The notes beneath the pieces are model-generated. The model was not told where the DNA came from, made no database searches, and saw only the letters and a program-made list of their open reading frames with translations. A stretch of DNA of 64,000 nt, from assembly GCA_024500155.1 (NCBI GenBank), contig CM044880.1, forward strand, positions 14,450,379-14,514,378, read 5' to 3'. This document shows positions 25,977 through 36,501 of the stretch, piece after piece. Both the position numbers and the translations under genes were made by a program. How positions within the stretch are numbered: the stretch's first letter is position 1; each line of letters opens with the position of its first letter. Origin of the DNA: Chenopodium formosanum (lineage: Eukaryota > Streptophyta > Magnoliopsida > Caryophyllales > Amaranthaceae).

Positions 25977-26139
25977 TAGATATTATATTTAGGATAATAT
26001 TTGTCACAAGTATAGGATATATTTAATGTATATTTTGTATGTTTATCGCATCTAGGATTCCTTATCCTAGCGTTGTAAACTCTATATACTTGATCAATGG
26101 TACACACTCCAGATTGAGGAGTTTTCCCGAAATCCAACA
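25974..26139 (+). repeat. 3' LTR of copia 1
   Basis: 166 bp, same length as the 5' LTR with a few substitutions. It follows a short purine tract (ACTGCGGGGGTG) that would prime plus-strand synthesis. Confidence 0.95.
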
Positions 26140-26795
26140 CCAAGAACTGTTTATGAAAGTACTATAGTTAAAAAATGGAGGTGGCTTTAACTTTTGGAAA
26201 ATCATTTTCCATTGGATGATGGAAGAATAGCAATCTCTGAAAAGATGGATAAAAGATTATGAAGAATCATGGCATCTCATACAAGTGTGGTGGTGATGTG
26301 GTGTGGGTATGGCGAAGGGATTCGATGCGCATCCCGTTTGCAGTGGTGTGGTGGTGACGTGGTGTGTTTATGGCAGAGGCAATAGGGTTGTGGTGGTTTT
26401 ATGGAGGGGCTGGTGGTGTGTGGTCGTGGTCTATATCAGTGAAGCAAAATCTAGAAGCTAAAATCCAAAATCATATATTGTACTAATAAAAATATATTAA
26501 AACTTTGATTATTGGAATTAGAATCAATCATAATTAAACATGTATCTGATTAACCTATCATACATGTTACCATCCATAGCTAACAAGTTACAAACTAATT
26601 TGAGCGGATTTAGTGCAAGTTGGGATTATATCTAGTTAATCCAAAGTATGGATTATTTTGAGCGGAATAAAGTTGGGATTATTTCCATCAATTTTTCCAA
26701 ACCAATTATACAAAATAATCTTAGTTAAGAATTTTATCCCACTTATAGCCTTGTTTCATTAAATTGTTGATTAAAACTAACTATCGTTAGATTTA
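26140..26795. other. Continuation of the interrupted LINE remnant and a GGT-rich patch
   Basis: The first about 150 bp resume the minus-strand LINE remnant that copia 1 split. At about 26287-26430 a GTGGTG-rich stretch contains two similar segments (TGGTGTGG...GTTTATGG). No gene is supported in the remainder. Confidence 0.45.
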
Positions 26796-28341
26796 CGGCT
26801 ATTTCACCAAATGCCACTGAGTAATTAAAAAATTCACCAAATGTCATCGGGTTTTTCAAAATTCACCAAATGCCACTGACAAACATTATATTGTCATGGC
26901 GTGCCATTAATGAGGTATGGTCGTTAACTTTCCGTTACTACAATTTTTTATTCACCAATTGCCACTGACTACTTTTAAATTTTCATGAAATGCCATTATT
27001 TATATAAATTATTACACAATATACCTATGGCCTATGAGTTATAACGACCAGTTAGTTTCACCTTTTATGAATTTATTTGGGGTAAACTAGCTTTTACACC
27101 CAATTTGTTGTATAAATTTGATACTTAGAACACACATAGTAAGTAGCCCTGTATTTGCATAATCATGAGTATTGCCTGTTACAAAACTCTTTTATAACGA
27201 ATTTAATTGTGCCCGTTACAAATGAACTTTTTTCTACTAGTGCACCAACAAAAAATTCTCAATTTTGTTTTTAAATTAGGTGTACAGATGTGTGTAATGG
27301 TTGTGACCGTAATGTTGAAGTGAACTATTGTAATTGCAATTAAATTGAATAAAGTGGGAAATTGAACATTCATTTAAGCATAATTGCTTACTGTTTAAAT
27401 CATGTACTGGTTTCTCCAGCATATTACAAATCCTCCATTAAATAATTTATATCCTCCAAATACATGAAGTAACCAAAAATTAAATATACAAGAAATAATA
27501 AACAACTAAAGAGAAATGAGAAAATGAGAATATAAACTTACATGAATAATTGCAAACATAGATTTGACATATATGAAAAAAAATTAGCCATTATATAGTA
27601 CTGTATGAGTGATATGCATGATTGATTAATGGAAAATGACAAAATAAACATATTAAGGAAACATGATAATAATAGGGGAAAAAAATGGAAGAAAAAACTG
27701 AGAAATTATATTATAATCAAGAAGAGTAAAATCAGCAAACAGAACGAAGAAGACAATGAAAAATCGTGTTCAAAGAGGCAAGATTCATCATTCCTTGTTG
27801 AGCTAAACTTGGTTATGATAATTGCTTCCCTTAGTTAGTTAGTCAAGAGGTCTCAGAATACGAAGACATGGAAGAGATTAGTGTTAAAGAACAACAAGAA
27901 TTTAAGGCCCTTGCATCAAAGTTATGTGCTCGAAAACAAGGATTCGGTGTTTGTGGAGGTGGAGTTGTTGGAATGACGGTTGTCGAAGTATCGGTGCGGC
28001 AAGCCGCACCCAACACCTTCTCATACAACAAATTGGGTGTAATGGCTAGTTTACCCCTAATAAATTCAAAAAAGGTGAAACTAACTGATCGTTATAACTC
28101 ATTAAGTCATAGGTATATTGTATGATAATTTATATAGATAATGACATTTTATGAAAATTCAAAAGTAGTTAGTGGCATTTGGTGAATTAAGAGTTGTAGT
28201 AACGGAAAGTTAACGGTCATACCTCATTATTGGCACGCCATGACAATATAATGTTTGTCAGTGACATTTGGTGAATTTTGAAAAACCCGATGACATTTGG
28301 TGAATTTTTAAATTACTCAGTGGTATTTGGTGAAATAGTCA
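26796..28341. mobile_element. Mutator-like (long-TIR) element with 9-bp target duplication
   Basis: Long inverted repeats of about 320 bp (26796-27115 and 28023-28341) start near-identically with CTATTTCACCAAAT. A perfect 9-bp duplication, TTAGATTTA, flanks the element at 26787-26795 and 28342-28350. Long TIRs with 9-bp duplications are typical of MULEs. The TIRs contain internal TTCACCAAATGCCACTGA-like repeats. The inside (27116-28022) has no transposase. It holds a plus-strand open stretch at 27868-28125 with a Gly-rich VCGGGVVGM segment that I do not recognise; this could be captured host sequence, as in Pack-MULEs. Confidence 0.9.
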
Positions 28342-28350
28342 TTAGATTTA

Positions 28351-28986
28351 TTTTTAAAAAAATTAACCACCACCAACCATTTACCCACAACACCACCTCC
28401 ACCACCACCTTCGCTGAAACCCTAACTCCACCACCTCACCTCATCCGAAACACCGGCACCACGACAACGGGCTAGGTCGTCAGAGGAGAGAGAAGGAGTG
28501 AGGTGCTCAGTGTTCGACTTTGGGTCTGAGAGAGAGAGAGGGAGGTAGGGTCATGGGTTACGGTTAGAGGAGGATCGGAGCAATTGCCGGGTCGAGTTTA
28601 GATCTAGGCGTAGGAGAGGTCAGAGGAGAGACAGAAGGAGGTTCGTGGGTTGTGGTGGGAGGAGTAGTGGTATGGGTCGGTCAAGGTCTTGGTCTGGTGG
28701 TGGTGTGGTTCTTGGTCTGGTGGGGGGGTGTCAGGTTGAGGTAAAGAAGAAGGTAGATGTGGTGATGGTGGTGGTGGTGGTGGTGAAGAGGAGAGAAAGG
28801 GAGGGTCTTTGACGGGTTGGGGGATCTGGCTATTGGGCAGTGGTCGAGGTGGAGTAGCATCACCGAAAAGGGAGATGGTGGTGGGGTTGGTGGAGGTGAG
28901 GGTGGCTTGTTTGGTGGTAGGTTTAATTTTTTAGTTTTTTTTTTAAATAATAATTAATCTAACCATAGTTAGTTTTAATTAAATAT
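28351..28986. other. GGT/GAG-rich stretch, no gene supported
   Basis: A strongly purine-biased region with GGTGGTGGT and GAGAGAGAG runs. The plus strand begins CACC-rich at 28365-28470 and then turns GGT-rich. It lacks a convincing frame in either direction. The GGTGG patches resemble those near 26290-26430 on the other side of the MULE. Confidence 0.4.
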
Positions 28987-28989
28987 TTA

Positions 28990-29219
28990 GGGTTCGTTTG
29001 ACATCACTGTGGTATTCTGTTTTTTGGTTTTTTGTTTTTTAAAAGTATATTATATATGTCACATAATGAATCAAAAATATTTTAGACTTATTAAAATCAT
29101 GATGATTTTGAAAACTGACAACAAAAAAGTGAAAACACCTTTTTCTTGTTTCCAGTTTTTGGTTTTTAGTTTTCTAAAAAACAGGAAACTGAAAATCAAA
29201 AATGATGCCAAACAAGCCC
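28990..29219. mobile_element. Tourist-like MITE
   Basis: A 230-bp element with TIRs GGGTTCGTTTGACATCA and the near complement (GGGCTTGTTTGGCATCA), flanked by TTA at 28987-28989 and 29220-29222. The inside can fold: GTTTTTTGG-rich on the left, CTGAAAATCAAAAA on the right. Confidence 0.85.
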
Positions 29220-29522
29220 TTAATTTTTATGTTGGTGAACCTTAATTAACTGATTTAATGAAATAAGGTTATAAATGGGATAAAATTCTTAAATAAGGTC
29301 ATTTTGTATAATTGATTTTTAAGAGGGTCGCCATGTGTGTGTAGCAGAAGTTAGGGGTCATCCTTGAGAATTTTTTTTTTTATAATTAAATTAACAAGTA
29401 TGCGTTATATTTTCTAAATTTACTACTACTATTTTTCCCATTAAAAATGAAGAAATTGATTTTTTTTTTTTTTTTTTTCAAATGGTATATAATTTAAATT
29501 AATGTATAGTATCATTTGAATG

Positions 29523-29753
29523 AATCTGGTGTACAGTAATTTACTGTATATCGGGGGTCACTTTTATCAAATAATTTAGGGTTATTTTTACAATTTTTTG
29601 GGTAACGTTTATCAATAAAATATAAATACTTTCTAATTTATGTCAGTGTAACTTTTATTTATATTAGGGTAACTTTTGCTCATTTAAGGTAACTTTTGCT
29701 CATTTAAGGTAACTTTATAAAGGTTGTACAATATGTTATTGTACATCCGATTT
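29523..29753 (+). repeat. Dispersed foldback-like repeat, copy A
   Basis: About 230 bp with inverted ends (AATCTGGTGTACAGTAA and, on the right, the complement of AATCGGATGTACAATAA). It contains a 23-bp tandem duplication (GGTAACTTTTGCTCATTTAA) near 29664-29710. A clear second copy lies in reverse at 39770-40693, so this is a dispersed family; class not determined. Confidence 0.75.
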
Positions 29754-31061
29754 ATTTAAAAGTTTGTATTATGTTTTTATGTTTGCTTGATTTTTTAAGA
29801 GAATTTGTTGCAAAAATAATACTTCATATTTAAATTACTACTCCGTAGTAGTTTTACGTCCTTTAATAATTACTAGGTTTCTGTAAGCCAATGTCTACAA
29901 AAGATTTTAAAAAATCTCATGTCAAATATAAAATATTAACTTTTCATTTAATTAAATATTAATGATTTGAAATATTTACAATAATTCCACATATAAGTAC
30001 AAAATTAGAATATATTTTGACATGTGACAAAAAAGTTCATGTTATTAATTATTGAGAAGGAATTGCATGGTTGTACAAAATTTATTTATTTATTTTTCTG
30101 ACAAGAAATTTAAAAAAATTAAATAAGGATTTATATGGAACCCATGACTCTTAATCAGCGCAATTCAATGTCGGTTTCATGCATGGCATTCAATTATAAA
30201 GTCAAGTCAAGTTCTTTTTTCACATATTTTTTGCTTGTACTACCTTCAAATAATACCACTAATCAATACGGAGTATTCAATACCAATTTCAATTGAATCC
30301 AATTTTTCCTACATCAAAACCAATTCACTGTATTTTTTTGTTTAATCATACTATTTTGTATAAAGTGTTACATTTTTGCCAAATGGAATAAATTCTATCA
30401 ATTAAACTTATATAACTAATCATGTACAAAGTATTTAAAGAGAGAACTTCATGATTCGGACATATATACATCACTTTGACTCCCATCTTCAAGTATAACT
30501 TGTATCAGCAACAAAAGTTTATAATAATAATCGCCTAGACCTAGAGTGTTTCAGTTGCCTAATACAAATTCTAGCTAGTGATTATTTATATTTATACATC
30601 GCCTTATTAAACTCATGCGGCCAAAATAATTCTATTTTGGCATGAGTTTAATATGGTGATATTGGTCAACAATTACAAGTAATTATTGTTGACTAATTCT
30701 TGAGTGATGAGCAGAAGTTCAATTGAAAAAAACTTAAGCAAGTTCGCAGTACTTAACTAAAGCCACAATCGGCCAACATATATAATATTGGCGGGCGACC
30801 TAAAGTACGTGACTCTCAAGAGTCAAATTAATGTAGCTCTTGAGTCTTGACCCTAAATATTTATACTTTACAGTTTACACTATTATACCAATTAAATATA
30901 TATAACTTTCCATATACTTTCAAATTTGTAGGGCCATTTTGTTTACGCAGGCGCTACTCACCCACTCGAATCTCAATATAATAATTTTAGTTTCATGCAT
31001 CATAACATTAACTCCACTAGATGCTAGGTCCACAACACCACGTTTATATTCATAATGAAAT
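29754..31061. other. Non-genic stretch
   Basis: AT-rich DNA with no supported gene. A near inverted repeat around ATTCTATTTTGGCATGAGTTTAAT and ACTCATGCGGCC occurs near 30610-30655. No other structure recognised. Confidence 0.4.
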
Positions 31062-31204
31062 TAAGGGCCTGTTCCGATTGACTGAACTCAGCTGAACTGA
31101 ATTGAACTGAACTGAACTTATTAATTAGTAATTTTTAATCACGGATTAGTGATCTTTGATTATTTATTGATTATTTATTACTATACATATGTGTATATAC
31201 AAAT

Positions 31205-31251
31205 GTACATATTATTAATAATAATAATAATATTATTATTATTAGTTATTG

Positions 31252-31284
<33 letters not shown>

Positions 31285-31289
31285 TATTG

Positions 31290-31331
<42 letters not shown>

Positions 31332-31490
31332 GATGAAGTTTTGGATCGTAAGGGATGGAGGAGAAAGATTTATGTTGATGACTACACGGAATAATCAAAT
31401 TTGGTTCATGTTAGCCGACCCCACTTTTGGGATTAAGGCTTTGATTGATTGATTGATTATTATTATTATTATTATTATTATTATTTATTG

Positions 31491-31544
<54 letters not shown>

Positions 31545-31560
31545 GTTGTTGTTGTTGTTA

Positions 31561-31610
<50 letters not shown>

Positions 31611-31623
31611 TCAATTATTATTA

Positions 31624-31661
<38 letters not shown>

Positions 31662-31738
31662 TATTGATGATTATTATTATTATTATTATTTATTACTTAT
31701 TGATTATTATTATTATTGTTGTTGTTGTTGTTGTTGTT

Positions 31739-31770
<32 letters not shown>

Positions 31771-31780
31771 CGTCGTTGTA
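31205..31780. repeat. Long (ATT)n and (TTG)n microsatellite
   Basis: Interrupted ATT tracts at 31245-31330, 31458-31540 and 31560-31705, then TTG/CGT tracts at 31715-31775. Strand-specific reading gives long Leu, Ile or Tyr runs that are not genes. Confidence 0.95.
31330..31456 (+). repeat. LINE 3'-end-like segment with (ATTG)n tail
   Basis: The block runs from GATGAAGTTTTGGATCG to AAGGCTTTGATTGATTG. It holds GTTAGCCGACCCCACTTTTG followed by GGGATTAAGGCTTTG, which I recall as the usual 3' end of plant RTE-type LINEs and related SINEs. A short tail repeat of ATTG follows and grades into (ATT)n. Family recognition is from memory of this signature. Confidence 0.5.
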
Positions 31781-31975
31781 ATAAGAGCTTAAAAGAATGA
31801 AATTTGGCTTTATATCATTAGCAATATCATTAGACGTAAATTAAGAGCTGAACTGAACTGAACTGAGCTGAACTGAACTGAACTGAATTTCAACGGAAGA
31901 GAACAGGCCCTAAATAACAATAATAATAATAATTATTATTATAACAATAATACTTCTTAAAAAAATATGTGAGTA

Positions 31976-31976
31976 A

Positions 31977-32071
<95 letters not shown>
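31976..32071. repeat. (ACT)n-(AAT)n compound microsatellite
   Basis: About 15 ACT units (31976-32021) pass directly into about 16 AAT units (32022-32071). It lies between the two CTGAA-type MITEs. Confidence 0.95.
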
Positions 32072-32072
<1 letters not shown>

Positions 32073-32148
32073 AATTAAATACTCTGTACCACTTCCCTTA
32101 AATTACTACTTTGCTAAAATATATATGATTTTTAATCTCTACAACTTA

Positions 32149-32360
32149 GGGCCTGTTCATATTTACTGAGCTGAGCTGAACTGAACTGAACTGAACTGAA
32201 CTGATTGGAGCTGAACTGAACTGATTGGAACTGAACTGAACTGAACTAAGCTGAAATGAATATTTTATGAGAGAGGGAAATTAAGAGCTGAACTGAACTG
32301 AACTGATTGGAGCTGAACTGAACTGAACTAAACTGAAAATAAGTAAATATGAACAGGCCC
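32149..32360. mobile_element. Tourist-like MITE with CTGAA pentamer repeats
   Basis: 212 bp with perfect 19-bp TIRs (GGGCCTGTTCATATTTACT) and TTA on both sides (32146-32148, 32361-32363). The inside is mostly CTGAA pentamers with GATTGGAG interruptions. Perfect TIRs suggest recent movement. Confidence 0.93.
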
Positions 32361-32836
32361 TTAGCATTCTCTATTGTTCTATAATACTCCAAATTGTTTA
32401 ATTTGATATTAAAATTATTGGACTTTTTGTGGTTTGGTTATTGGGTATGAAACATTTTACATTTCTATGGTAAGAATAGTAAAAAAGACATTAGGAGATG
32501 GAGGATAATTGTACTTTTTATGTCTTTGAAATAACATATAATAGAATTATTATACAATTATTGTAAATTATGTAGCACGTACATATGACAATAGTAATCC
32601 AGTCTACTATTTGGTTTTGCTCTACAATACGTAAATGTGTCGAATTTCTCAGTAGATCAGTTGAAGAGAGAATGAACATATATCGATAATGATGCAATTG
32701 ATCTGCCATGTGGTTGACCACCACACCATGCACCGTTTACGTTGATGACTAATAATTACTTTATTTTTTTTATGCAAATGAACAATAATTTGTCACCTTA
32801 AATGAGTTGTTTTTTTATGCCTTTGTTATTCTAATA

Positions 32837-32928
32837 CTACCTCTAATTTTTTTTAATTACAACTTTGGAGTATTATTTGTGAAATATAAAATATTCCAAA
32901 GCTGCAACCTAAAAAAAATCGGAGGTAG
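32837..32928. mobile_element. Short Stowaway-type MITE
   Basis: 92 bp, TIR CTACCTCTAATTTTTTTTAA against CTACCTCCGATTTTTTTTAG, with TA on both sides (32835-32836, 32929-32930). It folds almost end to end. Confidence 0.82.
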
Positions 32929-33125
32929 TATTAGATTTTGTCATGGTGAAAAACAAAAATTTTTGGAATAAAAAATGTTGTGGGCCTATCACAAGCCCTG
33001 CTAATAAGTAAATGACCATGTAAATGGAGAGCATAAAACAAGTTGTTGATGAAATGTGACATATTGATTATTGAACCATTAAAGAAGCTGAACTGTGATG
33101 AATTGAACCATCAAAGTTGAGTATA

Positions 33126-33215
33126 TTACCTCTGTTTTATATTATTTGTAACGATTTGACATAAAGTACAGAGAAAAAATGTCTAATCGTTGCAAATAAT
33201 ATAAAACGGAGGTAG
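33126..33215. mobile_element. Short Stowaway-type MITE
   Basis: 90 bp, TIR TACCTCTGTTTTATATTATT against TACCTCCGTTTTATATTATT, with TA flanks (33124-33125, 33216-33217). Nearly perfect hairpin. Confidence 0.85.
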
Positions 33216-33217
33216 TA

Positions 33218-36190
33218 TATAATTTGGGAGTAGTTTTATGTGCTACAATGTTGTAATTGGGAGGTGGGAATAGAGAAAGGGTGGTGCATACGATTAAAAA
33301 GAAAAGCCAATGAAAGGAGAGGATAAACCTACGTTTAATAATGCCACTCATGCATACTCATTGAATGTACAATAATTTTGCGTGCCTTGTGGACTTTTTG
33401 CTCCAAAATTTAGGAACATACGTAAATTTCTTAATAGAAGCATTAATAATGTTAAAAGCTTGTATTTAATAATGTATTGAAAACTAGATAGTTATATCAA
33501 GCCATGATTCAATTAGAGGTTAGTTCCAAATTTTTCTAGCTAGTCGTTTAGCAATTAAGGAATAAGTGGTCCGTCGTCTTTATTAGGTGCATTTGTTAGG
33601 AGGATTGATATTTCTTTTATTTAAGAAGTTATCACAAATTAAACTCCTGCTAGGCTATTATTTGAAGGATTATCAGAGAAAAATTTATAGCTTTTGGAGA
33701 AGTTGTTGCTTTGGAGGGATATTAATTATCTAGATCCAACAATTATATTTTGGGTAATAATATATGTAGCCCTGAGGGCTATGTAATTAACTAATTAATG
33801 TTAATCTTTCTTCAATCTTTTCATTTTTAGCTTCTTATACATAGCCATTTTAAGCTTCTTATACAATGTTTATCATTTTCCTTATATTTTTAAGGCGATG
33901 CTAGGCCATGAGCTAGTCGGGTAGCATATTTGTTTGTATGTGATAAAATATATAACATAGTCTTGGGCTCCAACCATCAGCTTAATGTATCACCAATTGT
34001 GGTTACATGAACAGATTTGAAAATTGTTATATACACTCGGGTACAAAATGTAAAAGACACCAAGTTTTTTTTTTTTTGCTCATCAATACACACTGCACCT
34101 CTCTCTCTCTTATATATATAAAATAGGGAAGTCACTACTTTTATCCTAGTATTGTCTATGTAAAAAATAATAGGGAAGTCACTACTTTTATCCTAGTATT
34201 GTCCACGGAAAAAAAAAAAAATTAATGTTTCCTGTCAAAAAAAAATAAAAATAAAAATAAAAATTCAATGCTTCAAATCAATCTTTGAAGTGATGCTAGA
34301 GGGAAGAAGCAAGGATCGATGGACATATCTAGGACAATAAGGCTTCCAAGTTACTTTGAATTAGTATGTGTCATTCGGATTAATATAATAAGAAATCATA
34401 TTTTCATTGTGTAATACTCTTCATTCATTTGTTTTGTGTAGCTAGATTGAACAATATTTTTGTAGTCTTCTTTTTTTTTTTTTTTTTTTTTTTTGAGGAA
34501 GGAATAACATGTATCTCAAGGTAACAACCTAAACAAGGCTACTCTCATGTTGAAGCGACTAGCAAGATTAATACATCTAATGTTTGTAATTTTCTTCAAG
34601 AAAAAAAAAAAAAAAAAGAAAGAAGATTTTTGAAAATTAAGTAGTTGTCTAGATATTTTGTAAAATTCCTAAGGTAAGACTTTTAATTTGTTAATTACAT
34701 GAAGAATACAAACTATTTTGAACACGTACATAAGACAAGGATCACGGGCAAAAATTTGAAACCTACTTCAAATTGAAACCTAATTTTTGCGACTTTAATA
34801 GAGAATTTTTTTTATTATCAAAATACCCATGCAAAGAATAATGAACAATATTTATATTAGTATTAATTAATAGAATTTAGTAGTCCTTAACTCTTATTAG
34901 AGCTTATGCTTCTTGAATTAATTGATATGATATGAACTAAACTTAGTTTTCTTGAAATAAAGGGGAAATTAAGGTGAACCATAATTTCTATAAAGGCCTT
35001 TACTTGATGGGTAAAAAATAAGGAAAAAAAACAATGATTACAATAGTATGGTGTTGATAGATGAGACATTTGTATCGACAACATAACAACACTGAATTTT
35101 GTTCATTTGCGCCCTATATTCAAACTTGTTTAATTAAATTCGAGTTAGACAAGTTTTACATAGTTACATGATAGAAAATTCTCCTAAAACGTGACATAAC
35201 ATTCTCAATACCCGAACTTAAAGATATCTATAAATTAGTTGAAATAATATCTTACCGTTGATTCCAATCAAATTTTAGTTATGCCCTCTATCCCACATAG
35301 TTGTGCCCGTATTTCTTTTTAATAGTTATCCCAAAAAATTGTGCTCATTTGTAAATGTTTCGCTTTTGTCATATAATTTTGGACAATTACACCCTTATCT
35401 GTAAATTATAATGTCATGCATGTCCTCTCCTTTTCCATAAAGACCCAGGTCTTAATTATTAGAGGCGATGTGTTATTTTTGGCTAAACTCTTTTCATATT
35501 GGTAAAAAAAAAAGTACTCGCATTTCCTTATTCATCAATGATGAAAAAAATACTTTTTTCGCCCACTTTTATTGTAATATATATACTTTGGCTTTTACAC
35601 TTATCAATGTATAATTTTATACATCTCAAGTTATATAAGTAAAGAATTATAAAAGTACATAATTACGAATGTATAAATTGAGACGAATTTGACAAGATTT
35701 TACATGGCTATATTTTGATCAACATATATATTTAACAAAGAACGGAACCACCCATGCATAAATCAACTAGATCATTATTAGCAAACAAGGCACCTTGAGT
35801 GAGGGGGAGAAGGTAAGGAAATCCCCATCCTTCCAGTCGACATTATTCATGTTATTGGAGAATGATCCCGATTTTTTTTTTAATTTTTTTTTTTAAGGAA
35901 GAAGATCCCAGTCTTATAAATTTCTACTAATATATAAACTCTGTAATACTCCGTATATTTGTAAAATTACTTTTTCTAGTACAAGTCCTTGTATTTACTT
36001 TTGTTCAATTACCAAATTTACCATATTGCCACACAGATATTTTTTGCTCATAATCTAGGTAGATGCACAGAATCTACCATACTTTTTGTTTATTTTACTT
36101 TGGGAAAAAAGTTGGTCCTACTTAAGGAAAATTTCCTACAAGGCAGAAATAATACAAGTATTTTTTTTATTTAAAAAAAAAAAAAAATAG
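33218..36190. other. Non-genic stretch upstream of the dehydratase gene
   Basis: No gene is supported. A 46-bp-period tandem duplication lies at 34122-34202 (unit with GGGAAGTCACTACTTTTATC). Homopolymer runs occur near 34070, 34215, 34473 and 36174. A TACTCCGTA motif lies near 35947. Otherwise AT-rich. Confidence 0.5.
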
Positions 36191-36195
36191 AGGGT

Positions 36196-36284
36196 GGTAG
36201 GTGTGAGATTGACCGAACCACCACATTACACGCACACATTCACCAATCCACCCTCTTTTTTCTCTCTCCTCTTTTATATATAAA
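36196..36284 (+). promoter_or_regulatory. Promoter of the dehydratase gene: AC-type MYB element and TATA box
   Basis: ACCTACC, the AC-I element bound by phenylpropanoid R2R3-MYB factors, is on the minus strand at 36196-36202. TATATATAAA lies at 36275-36284, about 220 bp before the start codon. The CT-rich leader follows. MYB control is inferred from the motif and from the pathway. Confidence 0.6.
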
Positions 36285-36501
36285 CCCCTTCCCTTCTTCC
36301 TTTACCCTCAGCTTGCAGTTCCTTTTTTACAGAACTTCAAGCTTTTTTTTTATAAACCTTATAAATAATTATAAAAAAAAATATTCATTATACGAAATAT
36401 AAACTGCACATTACATTATCTTTACATTTTTAGTATTTTTAGCACTGTTATTATTCTCATTTTCATTACAACAAAATCGAAATCAAACAAAATCGGCGAA
36501 A

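Larger units (their letters stand above)
21268..26139 (+). mobile_element. Ty1/copia retrotransposon 1, two LTRs, short-LTR type
   Basis: Both LTRs are 166 bp and nearly identical, with TG...CA ends (21268-21433, 25974-26139). The primer-binding site TGGTATCACAGC starts at 21434 and matches initiator tRNA-Met except at one base. A purine tract (GCGGGGGTG) ends just before the 3' LTR. Flanking 5-mers CGAAG and CCAAG differ by one base. Gene order gag-protease-integrase-RT-RNase H defines copia. The very short LTR and sequence style suggest the Ale/Retrofit group (inferred). It sits in a LINE RNase H remnant. Confidence 0.94.
31065..31910. mobile_element. Tourist-like MITE expanded by trinucleotide microsatellites
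   Basis: Ends GGGCCTGTTC... and ...GAACAGGCCC with TAA on both sides (31062-31064, 31911-31913). The element edges are CTGAA pentamer runs (31080-31118 and 31848-31888), as in the MITE at 32149-32360. The middle, about 600 bp, is (ATT)n, (TTG)n and a short LINE-tail-like segment. It is best read as a MITE carrying an insertion whose tail expanded. Confidence 0.82.

Noticed and set aside
27629..27838. Lys-rich 69-codon frame inside the MULE
   Set aside because: AT/A-rich composition, no domain, no splice context.
31149..31800. Open frames of pure Leu, Ile, Tyr or Cys
   Set aside because: They are translations of ATT and TTG microsatellites.
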